Shown here: piece by piece, positions 39,946 to 47,616 of the stretch | Layout of the letters: every line of letters starts with the position of its first letter | How positions within the stretch are numbered: position 1 is the stretch's first letter | Assembly: GCA_019637585.1 (NCBI GenBank) | Contig: JAHBVL010000012.1 | Coordinates: forward strand, 10,185-74,184 | Source: Thermomicrobiales bacterium | Lineage (GTDB): Bacteria > Chloroflexota > Chloroflexia > Thermomicrobiales > UBA6265 | Reading direction: 5' to 3' | DNA: 64,000 nucleotides | Position numbers and translations under genes: made by a program | The notes under the pieces: generated by a model | Told to the model about the DNA's origin: nothing | Databases searched by the model: none | Seen by the model: only the letters and a program-made list of their open reading frames with translations

Positions 39946-41271
39946 TCAGGCGGCGTGGACTTCATTGCCGGCGACAAAGGTGCGCACCACTCTGCCCTGT
40001 AGGGTCATTCCCAGGAGCGGGGTGTTGGGACTGAGTGTTTTCAGCGCATCAGGCGTCACCTGCCAGCGCTGCTCAGGATTCCAGACAACGACATCGGCCG
40101 GCGATCCCGGTGATAGCCTCCCACCCGGCAAATCGAAGATCTCGGCCGGTTTGCTGGTCATCCACCGCACCAGCTGCGGGATGTCGAAGTGTCCCGCTCG
40201 CACAAGGGCAAGTATCGATGGTAGCGCCACCTCGAAACCGCTCATGCCGAATGCCGCGGCCTCGATCGGAATACCCACTTTCTCCGACATCGCATGGGGT
40301 GCATGGTCGGTGGCGATGACGTCGATGGTCCCGTCCAGCAGTCCCTCCAGCAGGGCACGGGCGTCGGCGGCGGTGCGCAATGGCGGATTCACTTTGGCCA
40401 GAGCGTCGGGCGCTTCAGTTGGCTCACCATCAGGTTCATTGCAGTTGACGAAGTGGCGGCGGCCGGCCACCCACTCGGCGGTCATGATGAGGTGGTGGGG
40501 CATCGCTTCGGCGGTGACATTGACGCCGCGAGCCTTGTACTCCCGCACCAGCTCCACCCCTCGCGCGGTGGAAACATGCAGGCCGTAGAGCCAGCCCCCC
40601 GTCATCTCAGCCAGCATCAGGTCGCGACCGAGAATGATTTCCTCCGCAGCCGCCGGAAGTCCTTTCACTCCCAGCTCAGCGGACACCGCCCCTTCATGCA
40701 TGGCGCCGCCTACGAGGCCGCGATCCTCGCAATGGACCATCACCGGAGCGCCGAGACGGGTTGTCGCCCGCAATGCCTCGGCCATCACGCCGCTATCGAT
40801 AGTGGAGTCGCCGTCATCGGAAAACGCCACGGCGCCGGCGGCGATCACCGCGTCGTAGTCAATCGACGCCAGCCCCTGCCGTTCGGCGGAAATCGTGGCG
40901 ATCGGCAGGATGCGGACGCAGCTCTCGGCATCGATCCGCGCGATGAGTTCCTTCACCGTCTGGGCGTTGTCGAGCGGTGGGCGGGTGTTGGGCATGCAGA
41001 GCACAGTGGTGAACCCGCCGGCGGCGGCCGATGCCGACCCGGTGGCCAGTGTTTCCTTGTGTTCGAAACCGGGAACGCGAAGATGGGCGTGAAGGTCGAT
41101 GAACCCTGGCGAAACGATGTTGCCCGTGCAATCGACCTCAGTTGCTGAGGAGTCCTCGACGTCGATACCGGCGACCACGCCGTCCCGGAGGAGCACCGAC
41201 CCGACCCGGTCGATGCCGTTCGCCGGATCGACAATGCGGCCATTTTTCAGCAGCACAGCTGGAGCGCTCAT
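39946..41271 (-). CDS. pyrC: Dihydroorotase
   Basis: A 441-residue class I dihydroorotase (amidohydrolase fold). The metal site HLR is in FIDLHAHLRVPGFEHKETLATG; TTVLCMPNTRPPLD, the VMVHCEDRGLVGG region and ATDHAPHAMSEK follow. It closes carbamoyl aspartate to dihydroorotate. It is first in pyrC-carA-carB-pyrE; aspartate transcarbamoylase (pyrB) is not in the window. The ATG at 41271 overlaps the TGA of a leader ORF (ATGA) that contains an intrinsic terminator, so expression is probably regulated by attenuation. Confidence 0.96.
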   Translation of the reverse strand: MSAPAVLLKNGRIVDPANGIDRVGSVLLRDGVVAGIDVEDSSATEVDCTGNIVSPGFIDLHAHLRVPGFEHKETLATGSASAAAGGFTTVLCMPNTRPPLDNAQTVKELIARIDAESCVRILPIATISAERQGLASIDYDAVIAAGAVAFSDDGDSTIDSGVMAEALRATTRLGAPVMVHCEDRGLVGGAMHEGAVSAELGVKGLPAAAEEIILGRDLMLAEMTGGWLYGLHVSTARGVELVREYKARGVNVTAEAMPHHLIMTAEWVAGRRHFVNCNEPDGEPTEAPDALAKVNPPLRTAADARALLEGLLDGTIDVIATDHAPHAMSEKVGIPIEAAAFGMSGFEVALPSILALVRAGHFDIPQLVRWMTSKPAEIFDLPGGRLSPGSPADVVVWNPEQRWQVTPDALKTLSPNTPLLGMTLQGRVVRTFVAGNEVHAA

Positions 41272-41363
41272 CGCATGTTCACCACGGAGCCACCATCAAC
41301 CAGCGGGCACAAAAAAAGAGCCCCAGGCTCTTCATTTCCCAGCGCTCCGGATTGGGCAGGCAT
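41268..41363 (-). CDS. Possible pyr leader peptide (31 aa)
   Basis: An ATG at 41363 opens a 31-codon frame whose TGA overlaps the pyrC ATG (ATGA). The intrinsic terminator at 41311-41332 lies inside the frame, so a translating ribosome could prevent its folding, as in the E. coli pyrBI leader. The frame is also open upstream to 41471, beyond the likely transcription start. A Shine-Dalgarno is not convincing. No known protein match is claimed. Confidence 0.4.
   Translation of the reverse strand: MPAQSGALGNEEPGALFLCPLVDGGSVVNMR
41311..41332 (-). terminator. Intrinsic terminator in pyr leader (candidate attenuator)
   Basis: On the minus strand AAGAGCC-TGG-GGCTCTT, a 7-bp stem with a 3-nt loop, followed by an uninterrupted T-run (the plus-strand A-tract 41311-41317). 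It lies 40 bases upstream of pyrC and downstream of a good promoter, so it would stop pyr transcription unless read through. Confidence 0.85.
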
Positions 41364-41426
41364 AGCGATCACATTTCCCTCGAACACGGCACACACATGC
41401 TGCGGGCGCAGGCAGTCCGTCGGGTA

Positions 41427-41455
41427 ATGGTAGGGGGATTGGCGGATTTCGTCAA
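41427..41455 (-). promoter_or_regulatory. Sigma-70-type promoter of the pyr operon
   Basis: Minus strand TTGACG (41455-41450), a 17-bp spacer, and TACCAT (41432-41427). The -35 matches 5 of 6 and the -10 4 of 6. The predicted start near 41420 gives a leader of about 150 nt before pyrC. Confidence 0.6.
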
Positions 41456-41476
41456 ACCGGGCGGGGGCCACCTCAA

Positions 41477-41518
41477 TTGCGCCAGTCGACCGGGAGTGAC
41501 TCCGGTCAACTGGCGCAA
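41477..41518 (-). terminator. Strong hairpin after the potD-like gene
   Basis: TTGCGCCAGT-c-GACCGG, an 8-nt loop, CCGGTC-a-ACTGGCGCAA: 16 paired bases with one central mismatch. It begins 20 bases beyond the stop of the potD-like gene. No clear T-run on the minus strand, so it may stabilise the 3' end or need a factor. Confidence 0.65.
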
Positions 41519-41538
41519 GGGCGCTTCAGGTGCTCAGC

Positions 41539-42711
41539 CTATCCGGCCGTTCCTTCCTGCCAGACCTGGATCCACTTGTCCAGATTCGGCACATGCGTCC
41601 ACATGTGGAGCTTCTCGAAGTTGCCCGCCACGTCATCAAGGAAAAGCTCCGTGCGACGAGCCGGGTCGAGTGCTTCGACGACCTTCCTGTTAGTGACCGC
41701 GTAGTGGTTGTGCTCGATCACACCCATCTGACCGCCGGGGCCGATCATGAAGTCAATCCACTCGTAGCAACGATCGACGTCCCGTGCCCCGGTGGTGATC
41801 ATCCACGAGTCAGACCATCCGGTGGTGCCTTCGTCCGGAATGACCGCTCCAATGGACTTGCCTTGCTGATTGGCGAGCGCCACTGTCAATGACAGAGGAT
41901 CGGAAATCACGATGTCGCCATTGACGAAGAGGTCGGCGCCCTCGGCCGCGAAATCCCAGTACGCGCGAACGAGCGGGCGCTGCCTGATCAGCAGATCCTT
42001 GATCTGCGCCAGCTGTTCGTCATCCAGCACATAGGGATCCTCTGGTATCGGATCGAGCAACAGCGCGTACTTGGCAATCTGGATCGGGTAGTTCCAGACC
42101 CCGATTTTTCCCGAGTATTGCTCGTCGAACAGGGCGTTCCACGACGTGGGAGCCTCCGTGATGACCTCGGTGTCATAGGCGAGAAGCGTCGGTCCCCAGG
42201 CAAAGTTCACGCCGTAGAGCTGATCGTTGAAGGTGATGTACTCCGGATGCTGAAACTGCTCGTAGAGGTCCGGAAAGTTGGTCAGCCTGGCAGGATCGAT
42301 CGGCTGCACAAGCCCCGCATCGAAGAGACGCTGGTTGACGTCGTTGGAGGCGGAAACGACGTCGAAGTTGGCGCCGCCACCCGCCTGCAATTCCGCAAAG
42401 GCATCGTCCGATATCGCCATGAACGTCGTGTTGATCGTGACGTCATGCGCTTCCGTGAATTCGCTGGCGAACGACTCATCGGTATAGCCTTCCCAGACGA
42501 ATGCGTTGAGCTCACCGGCGGCTCCGGCGCCCTCGCCGAACAGCTGGGCGCCCATCGCCGTCATGCCCAGGGCGCCGAAAAGCTTCATCAGATCACGACG
42601 GCTGACAAGTCCTGCGCTGTACTTCTCCATCACCTCGGCGGGTGACAGTTGCTTCAACTCGGCGACACCCGTCTGACCCGATCGCATATCCGCGGCGTCA
42701 ATAGCCATCAT
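41539..42711 (-). CDS. Spermidine/putrescine-type ABC transporter substrate-binding protein (Tat-exported)
   Basis: A 390-residue extracellular solute-binding protein of the PotD family (FVWEGYTDESFASEFTEA; FDVVSASNDVNQRLFDAG; YGVNFAWGPTLLAYDTEVI; IEHNHYAVTNRKVVEAL). Export is by the twin-arginine route: residues about 38-65 read SRRDLMKLFGALGMTAMGAQ, preceded by an unusually long 37-residue n-region. The start is ATG 42711 or 42708, with AGGGGGAG just upstream. No ATPase or permease genes are beside it, so it must work with a transporter elsewhere. It ends before a strong hairpin. Confidence 0.88.
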   Translation of the reverse strand: MMAIDAADMRSGQTGVAELKQLSPAEVMEKYSAGLVSRRDLMKLFGALGMTAMGAQLFGEGAGAAGELNAFVWEGYTDESFASEFTEAHDVTINTTFMAISDDAFAELQAGGGANFDVVSASNDVNQRLFDAGLVQPIDPARLTNFPDLYEQFQHPEYITFNDQLYGVNFAWGPTLLAYDTEVITEAPTSWNALFDEQYSGKIGVWNYPIQIAKYALLLDPIPEDPYVLDDEQLAQIKDLLIRQRPLVRAYWDFAAEGADLFVNGDIVISDPLSLTVALANQQGKSIGAVIPDEGTTGWSDSWMITTGARDVDRCYEWIDFMIGPGGQMGVIEHNHYAVTNRKVVEALDPARRTELFLDDVAGNFEKLHMWTHVPNLDKWIQVWQEGTAG

Positions 42712-42800
42712 GCTCCCCCTGATTCCTAAGCGGTCGGCGCGGCACAAACTCTCGCGTCGCGAAAGGCGACACGTATCTTCAACTGTCTCCGACCACTCGC

Positions 42801-42829
42801 ACGGTACCGAAGATTCGATCCGACGTCAA
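42801..42829 (-). promoter_or_regulatory. Candidate promoter of the potD-like gene
   Basis: Minus strand TTGACG (42829-42824), 17-bp spacer, TACCGT (42806-42801). Same -35 and spacing as the pyr promoter; the -10 is weak (3 of 6). The transcript leader would be about 85 nt. Confidence 0.35.
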
Positions 42830-42894
42830 GAGAATGTACGGGTCCACGACATGTGGGACGACTGCCGCGTGCACATCGCCGTACAATCAGGGGT

Positions 42895-43572
42895 ATGGAG
42901 GACGTGCAGGCGTGGCGAACGAGCCACATCGCCCAGCGGTTGGTCGAGCACTACGGGACGCGAAGGTGGTCGTCGTCGGGGGATCCGGTCGGCGAGCTGG
43001 TCGCGACAATCCTCTCGCAAAACACCTCTGACGTGAACTCGATGCGAGCGTACGCGTCGCTTCGGCGCAGTTTTCCGACATGGGAAGCCGTCATCGCGGC
43101 CCCGGAATCCGATCTCGCCGACTCGATCCGCAGCGGCGGGCTGGCCAACATCAAGGCTCCTCGCATTCAGGCGGTGCTGCGGGAGATCCTCGCCCAGTTC
43201 CCCAATGGCGATCTCAGTGAACTCGCGTCGCTGCCCGTCGAGGAAGCGCGGCGTGCACTGACCGATCTTCCCGGTGTCGGCATGAAAACCGCTTCCTGCG
43301 TGCTCCTCTTCAGTCTCGGACTTCCCGCGATGCCGGTCGACACCCATATCCATCGCGTATCGCGCCGCACCGGCATGATCGGTGAGCGAACCTCAGCCGA
43401 CGCCGCACATGGGATACTGGAGGGGAACCTGGCTGGCGATGTCGACAGCGCCTACCAGTTTCATCTCGACGTTATCCATCTCGGGCGTGAAATCTGTCTG
43501 GCGCGGACGCCCAAGTGTGCGATCTGCCCCATCACGGAGTATTGCGCCCACTATCAAACACATGGCCAATGA
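42895..43572 (+). CDS. nth: Endonuclease III-like DNA glycosylase
   Basis: A 225-residue HhH-GPD glycosylase. HhH and catalytic motif LTDLPGVGMKTASCVLLFSL followed by PVDTHIHRVSRRTG (with the catalytic Asp), and a [4Fe-4S] loop CLARTPKCAICPITEYC with C-x6-C-x2-C-x5-C spacing. The catalytic Lys of true Nth, normally in the LPGVGxKTA hairpin, is present as K in GMKTA. It removes damaged pyrimidines. Its stop overlaps the next gene (ATGA). TACAAT ends 7 nt before the ATG, hinting at a leaderless start. Confidence 0.92.
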   Translation: MEDVQAWRTSHIAQRLVEHYGTRRWSSSGDPVGELVATILSQNTSDVNSMRAYASLRRSFPTWEAVIAAPESDLADSIRSGGLANIKAPRIQAVLREILAQFPNGDLSELASLPVEEARRALTDLPGVGMKTASCVLLFSLGLPAMPVDTHIHRVSRRTGMIGERTSADAAHGILEGNLAGDVDSAYQFHLDVIHLGREICLARTPKCAICPITEYCAHYQTHGQ

Positions 43573-44273
43573 CTGAATCCCAACCTTTTCCAATGTTCGG
43601 TTTGCAGATCGACGGCGCCACGCGCCTGATCGTGGTGAGGCATGGCGAAACGGCCGGCAATGTCGGCCAGCTCCTGCACGGCCACACCGATCTGCCACTC
43701 ACCGAGCTCGGTCAGCGACAGGCGGAGCGCGTCGCCGCGCGCATTCACAGTGAGTTTCAGGTCGACGCCGTCGTCAGCAGTCCGTTGCGCCGGGCACACG
43801 GCACGGCGGCCGCGATTGCCGATCGCTTCGGCGCGCCGGTCGAGCTGGAAACGAATCTGATGGAGATCAACTTCGGCGACTACGAAGGCATCGCCTACGC
43901 CCAGGTGCTGGCCGACTTTCCGGATACTGCCAGGACGGCATTCGATCCGACGAGTCCCAACTGGCAGTTCCCCAATGGCGAGTCGCGAAATGGGTTCAAC
44001 GAGCGCGTGGCCGGCGCCTTTTCCGATCTGGCGAGCCGTCACGTTGGGCAAACAGCGGTGGTGGTCACCCACGGTGGCGTGCTGACCTCGTTTCTGGCCC
44101 AGGCGCAGCAACTCTCAGCGGAACAGTGGATGAAGACCCGTTTCATCAATTGTTCGCTCACGTCAGTCGAGTTCGTGCGGATGGGGGTCTATTTCCACGC
44201 CGTGAACGATCACTCCCATCTGGACGAGTTTCTGTCGCTGACACCGAATCAGGAATCACCCCGAGCCAGGTGA
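43569..44273 (+). CDS. Histidine phosphatase (phosphoglycerate mutase-like)
   Basis: A 234-residue member of the histidine phosphatase superfamily. LIVVRHGETAGNVGQLLHG contains the RHG phospho-histidine site; AVVSSPLRRAHGTAAAIA, LMEINFGDYEGIAYAQV and VVVTHGGVLTSFLAQ complete the site. The members are phosphatases for sugar phosphates, cobalamin precursors (CobC) or small molecules; this one has no further clue. It is coupled to nth by ATGA and followed after 4 bases by the P1 peptidase gene. Confidence 0.9.
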   Translation: MTESQPFPMFGLQIDGATRLIVVRHGETAGNVGQLLHGHTDLPLTELGQRQAERVAARIHSEFQVDAVVSSPLRRAHGTAAAIADRFGAPVELETNLMEINFGDYEGIAYAQVLADFPDTARTAFDPTSPNWQFPNGESRNGFNERVAGAFSDLASRHVGQTAVVVTHGGVLTSFLAQAQQLSAEQWMKTRFINCSLTSVEFVRMGVYFHAVNDHSHLDEFLSLTPNQESPRAR

Positions 44274-44277
44274 CGGC

Positions 44278-45135
44278 ATGAGCGCGACGGTCAGAATCGG
44301 GCACTGGACACGCGACGACGGTCGCTCCGGATGCACAGTCCTCCTCTTCGATGCGTTGACGCCGGCGGTCGTCGATGTCCGGGGCGGCGCGCCAGGGAGT
44401 CGCGAAACCGATCTGTTGCGGTCCGGATCGCTCGTCGGGTCGGTCGACGCCATTCTGCTGACCGGCGGCAGTGCGTTCGGTTTGTCCGCAGCAGACGGGG
44501 TGATGCGATACCTGCGAGAACAAGGTCGCGGCGTTCCAACCTCGGGTGGACCGGTGCCGATCGTCAGCGCCGCTGTGATCTTCGATCTCGATGGTGAGCT
44601 CCGACCACCTGACGCCAGCGCCGGATACGCGGCGAGTGAAACCGCCACGATGCTGACGTCCGATTTCGCCACCCGAGACGGCGTGGGAGCCGGCGCCACG
44701 TTTCAGAAGATGTGGGGACCGGCTTTTGTGCGCAGAGCGGGTGTGGCGGCGGCAACGGTGACCTCCAACGCGGGGAAGGTGACCGCGGTGGTTGCGCTCA
44801 ATGCGATTGGCGCGCCTCTCGATTCGCCGCTGAAGCGTGAAGCGCTGCTCCACCTCCCATCAGCATCGACGGAGCGGGAAGCCACGACCATTGGTGCACT
44901 GATCGTAGATGGCGTCGCCGACCGGGACTTACTGACGCGATGCGCCATCGCCGCGCACGACGGTCTGGCTCGATCGATCGCGCCCTCGCACACCCTGCAC
45001 GATGGTGACCTCTTCTTCGCCGCCGGTCCGGCTCCGGGCACGCCCGATCAGGTGGCCAGATTGCAGCTTCCCCTGGCGGCCGAGCTTGCCGTGGAGAGGG
45101 CCATTCAGTCCATTCTCCAGCTTCCTCAGCCTTAA
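44278..45135 (+). CDS. P1-family peptidase (DmpA/peptidase S58)
   Basis: A 285-residue N-terminal-nucleophile hydrolase of the P1/DmpA family. VRIGHWTRDDGRSGCTVLLF at the start, TGGSAFGLSAADGVMRYL in the middle, and TSDFATRDGVGAGATFQKMWG; the likely self-cleavage site precedes a residue in the region VTSNAGKVTAVVALNAIG to REATTIGALIVDG (TTIG), where the Ser/Thr nucleophile would be Thr. Known members are aminopeptidases for D- or beta-peptides; substrate here unknown. It is third in the nth-phosphatase-peptidase run. Confidence 0.88.
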   Translation: MSATVRIGHWTRDDGRSGCTVLLFDALTPAVVDVRGGAPGSRETDLLRSGSLVGSVDAILLTGGSAFGLSAADGVMRYLREQGRGVPTSGGPVPIVSAAVIFDLDGELRPPDASAGYAASETATMLTSDFATRDGVGAGATFQKMWGPAFVRRAGVAAATVTSNAGKVTAVVALNAIGAPLDSPLKREALLHLPSASTEREATTIGALIVDGVADRDLLTRCAIAAHDGLARSIAPSHTLHDGDLFFAAGPAPGTPDQVARLQLPLAAELAVERAIQSILQLPQP

Positions 45136-45158
45136 TCGATTCGCCCTGTGGCGAGGAT

Positions 45159-45177
45159 CACGAGTGGTAAACTCGTG
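45159..45177 (+). repeat. Short inverted repeat between genes
   Basis: CACGAGT-GGTAA-ACTCGTG, a perfect 7-bp stem with a 5-base loop, in the 94-base gap after the P1 peptidase gene. No T-run follows; it could be an operator for the next gene or a weak 3' hairpin. Confidence 0.4.
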
Positions 45178-45229
45178 CCAAACGACGGCTCCGCTCATCC
45201 GCCCAGCATTTCAGAACGTATACAGAATC

Positions 45230-46057
45230 ATGGAACCGTCACTCAGACGTTCATTCAAAATCTCCGCTCTCAGCAGCCCGATGATCAAGGCTGATCACTT
45301 CGCCGCTCTCTCGTCGCGGGGCGCCGTGAGCGGCGTAGAAGTCGATCTCCTCGACTCGATGCGCTTTCGCATGCAAGGGTGGCAGAATGCCGGTCCGGCG
45401 ACGCTGTCGAGTGTCGACACCGTGTGGTTCCTGCCGCCCCTCGAGCAACGCGCTCCCGAGAAAGCGATTCACCTGATCGAACAACGCGCGTCGCTCGATT
45501 TGCCGACGAGGCTGGTGATCGATCAGCCGAGAGGCAGGCATGGGGATTCGCATGAGGCGCAAGTGAATCTGGCGATCAAGCTGCGACGGCAGGTTCCGGA
45601 ATCGGTGCGCATTGCCATCGGTATCCGGCCTCACCAGATTGCCAACACCCGGGCCCATCTGGCGCAGCTTTCCACGCTGAGGATGCAGGCGTCGGAGTGG
45701 GACCTCGATCTCGCCGTCGATCTTGGCCGCGAGATCGACTGGCTCTGGGAAGCCGAAGCCGCGCTCTACCGGATCATGGGTTCGCTGGCGCTGGTCCGGC
45801 TCTCCTACCCGACCTCGACCTTCGACGGCAGGTTCCGCGCGTCGCTGACGCAACGCGCCGTGCTCACCTGCGCCGAACTGGGCTATAGCGGGGACTTCTC
45901 CCTCGTCGTTCCCCTTCCCTGGTGGCACTGGCGCAACACCAGATCGCTGGAAGCAGCCAGTCTCGATGCCGTGAGCAGAATCAGCAGAGAGTTCGGGATC
46001 GATTTGGCGCAGTTCGGATCGGAATTGCAGTCGCCCCGTCTGGCAGACATGGCCTGA
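45230..46057 (+). CDS. Unknown protein, perhaps TIM-barrel-like
   Basis: A 275-residue soluble protein I do not recognise. It begins MEPSLRRSFKISALSSPMIK and then shows alternating strands and helices (VEVDLLDSMRFRM, TVWFLPPLEQ, TRLVIDQPRG, VRIAIGIRPHQI, WDLDLAVDLGREIDW, LALVRLSYPTS, DFSLVVPLPWWHW), suggestive of a beta/alpha barrel such as sugar-phosphate isomerase or AP-endonuclease-like folds, but no metal-binding set can be pointed out. The ATG at 45230 was chosen as the first after the peptidase stop; longer readings overlap that gene. It is the last gene before the repeat region. Confidence 0.6.
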   Translation: MEPSLRRSFKISALSSPMIKADHFAALSSRGAVSGVEVDLLDSMRFRMQGWQNAGPATLSSVDTVWFLPPLEQRAPEKAIHLIEQRASLDLPTRLVIDQPRGRHGDSHEAQVNLAIKLRRQVPESVRIAIGIRPHQIANTRAHLAQLSTLRMQASEWDLDLAVDLGREIDWLWEAEAALYRIMGSLALVRLSYPTSTFDGRFRASLTQRAVLTCAELGYSGDFSLVVPLPWWHWRNTRSLEAASLDAVSRISREFGIDLAQFGSELQSPRLADMA

Positions 46058-46119
46058 GCAAAATTGCTCCTCGGCGACGGTCGCGGGGCTTGCCTTGCGG
46101 CATGTGCCTGGCCTATCCA

Positions 46120-46250
46120 CAGTTCCGCGAGACCCGCCCGGCCGTAAACGGACCGGGCTCACAGTGCGAAGGTCCTCCGGACCACAAATCCAGCCCCGCA
46201 GGGGCATCGCATTGTGAGCGGCGCCGTTTCACGGCGCTGCGGGCGTATGG
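46120..46250 (+). repeat. Dispersed palindromic repeat, copy B
   Basis: About 131 bases closely matching copy A at 16618-16747, in the same orientation. Shared blocks include CAGTTCCGCGAGA, CGCCCGGCCGTAAACGG and TGAGCGGCGCCGTT; the copies differ mainly in short loops. It lies 62 bases after the unknown gene. Confidence 0.8.
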
Positions 46251-46270
46251 ACCGCTCTGGGGTTACCTAT

Positions 46271-46632
46271 CGGTCGCTGGGGTTGCGGTTGGCAACGCAG
46301 GCGTTGCCGCTACACCTGAACCGGGGCCACTCTGTGCGCGGCGCGGCCGCACCGGTGTAGCGGCGAGGCCTGCCTCGCCCATCGGTCGCCGGGGTTGCGG
46401 TTGGCGACGCAGGCGTCGCCGCTACACCTGAACCGGGGCCGCTCTGTGCGTGACGCGGCCGCATCGCTGTAGCGGCGAGGCAGGCCTCGCCCGTCGGTCG
46501 CCGGGGTTGCGGTGGGCAACGCAGGCGTTGCCGCTACCCGTCGCGGCGGTGTTGGGTGTAGCGGCGGGGCCTGCCTCGCCCATCGGTCGCCGGGGTTGCG
46601 GTTGGCGACGCAGGCGTCGCCGCTACACCGGC
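46271..46632. repeat. Tandem palindromic repeats, 89-112 bp units
   Basis: Four units begin at 46271, 46383, 46495 and 46584 with CGGTCGCYGGGGTTGCGG. Each holds two palindromes: GGCAACGCAGGCGTTGCC (or GGCGACGCAGGCGTCGCC) and GGCGAGGCCTGCCTCGCC with flanking GTAGCGGC. The last unit is truncated and ends CGCCGCTACACC. Together with copy B they fill the 643-base stretch 46058-46700, which has no gene. Confidence 0.85.
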
Positions 46633-46641
46633 CATCGAAAC

Positions 46642-46669
46642 GAAAACAGCGGCGCCAAATGGCGCCGCT
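46642..46669 (-). terminator. Terminator at the end of the ribosomal cluster
   Basis: On the minus strand AGCGGCGCC-ATTT-GGCGCCGCT, a perfect 9-bp stem, followed by GTTTTCG. It lies 31 bases after the rpsI stop. The T-rich tail is short but adequate for a GC-rich organism. Confidence 0.8.
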
Positions 46670-46700
46670 GCATTCCTGATGAAAATTCAATGAAAGCGGA

Positions 46701-47102
46701 CTAGCGCTTCGTATACTGAGGCGCCTTGCGGGCTCGCTTGAGACCGACCTTCTTGCGCTCCTTGACTCGCGCGTCGCGCGTCAGGAAACCGGCCTGCTTG
46801 AGCGCTGGACGCAGTTCATCGTCCGATTTGGCCAGCGCACGGGCGATGCCGTGCCGAACGGCTCCGGCCTGTCCGGCGTTGCCGCCGCCAACGACCTTGA
46901 CCACGACATCATAGGTCGCAGTGGTGTTGGTCAACACGAGCGGCTGCTGAACGGTGGTGTGCAGGATCGAGCGGCCACCGAAGTAGTCCGCCATCTCCTT
47001 ACCATTCACCGTGATCACACCGGTGCCCGGGACCAGACGCACCCGCGCGACCGCGGATTTGCGGCGGCCGGTGCCATAGTGATAGCGAGTTGCAGTTGCC
47101 AC
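46701..47102 (-). CDS. rpsI: 30S ribosomal protein S9
   Basis: A 133-residue S9: [20 protein letters not shown] at the start, [29 protein letters not shown], and the basic tail ending KAPQYTKR that reaches the P-site tRNA. It binds 16S rRNA in the head of the small subunit. It follows rplM by 19 bases, the usual L13-S9 pair, and is the last gene before a terminator. The ATG is preceded by a GGAGG-like purine run. Confidence 0.98.
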   Translation of the reverse strand: MATATRYHYGTGRRKSAVARVRLVPGTGVITVNGKEMADYFGGRSILHTTVQQPLVLTNTTATYDVVVKVVGGGNAGQAGAVRHGIARALAKSDDELRPALKQAGFLTRDARVKERKKVGLKRARKAPQYTKR

Positions 47103-47121
47103 GCGTTGGGTTCCTCCCGGC

Positions 47122-47556
47122 CTAGACCGTCAGTTCTTTCGGATTGTGGGCGCCATGCGGATGGTCCGCGCCGGCATAGACCTTCAGTTTTCGGAGCTGG
47201 TCCTGGCCAAGCGCGCTCTTGGGCAGCATGCCCTGCACGGCCGACTTGATGATCCGCTCTGGATGCGTCTGCCGCGTCTGCCGCAGCGTCACCTGGGTAA
47301 GACCACCGGGATAGCCGGAGTGCCGGGAGTAGACCTTCTCGGTCTCCTTCTTACCGGTCACCTCGATCTTCTCGGCGTTGATCACAACAACGTAGTCGCC
47401 CATGTCCATATGAGGAGCATAGGTCGGCTTGTTCTTGCCACGAAGTGTGCTGGCAATAATCGTGGCCAGTCTCCCGAGTGTCTTGCCCTCAGCGTCGACG
47501 ATGTACCAGTCGTGCTGGACATCTTTTGCCCTGGGGGACCAGGTTCGCCGTTCCAT
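47122..47556 (-). CDS. rplM: 50S ribosomal protein L13
   Basis: A 144-residue L13 ([70 protein letters not shown]). It is an early 23S rRNA-binding assembly protein. The ATG at 47556, giving the normal length, is preferred over a TTG at 47574; GGAGCG lies before it. It is 60 bases after truA and 19 before rpsI. Confidence 0.97.
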   Translation of the reverse strand: MERRTWSPRAKDVQHDWYIVDAEGKTLGRLATIIASTLRGKNKPTYAPHMDMGDYVVVINAEKIEVTGKKETEKVYSRHSGYPGGLTQVTLRQTRQTHPERIIKSAVQGMLPKSALGQDQLRKLKVYAGADHPHGAHNPKELTV

Positions 47557-47616
47557 CCTCGTGTCGCTCCTCAAAATGCCCTGAACACGCGGGCCGTTTT
47601 CTGACTACGCTAGACG

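Noticed and set aside
41338-41356. PyrR-binding element
   Set aside because: Only the UCCnGnG core fits; the GGYU side of the stem is missing. Mentioned in the attenuator finding but not called.
41374-41403. 9-codon ORF (MCVPCSREM) in the pyr leader
   Set aside because: Present just after the promoter but has no ribosome site and does not reach the terminator; too short to judge.
41268-41471. 67-codon reading of the pyr leader frame as a full gene
   Set aside because: Its first half lies at or upstream of the predicted transcription start (near 41420); only the 31-codon part from 41363 is kept as a possible leader peptide.
46271-46632. CRISPR array
   Set aside because: Units are themselves palindromic along most of their length and have no unique spacers; no cas genes are near.
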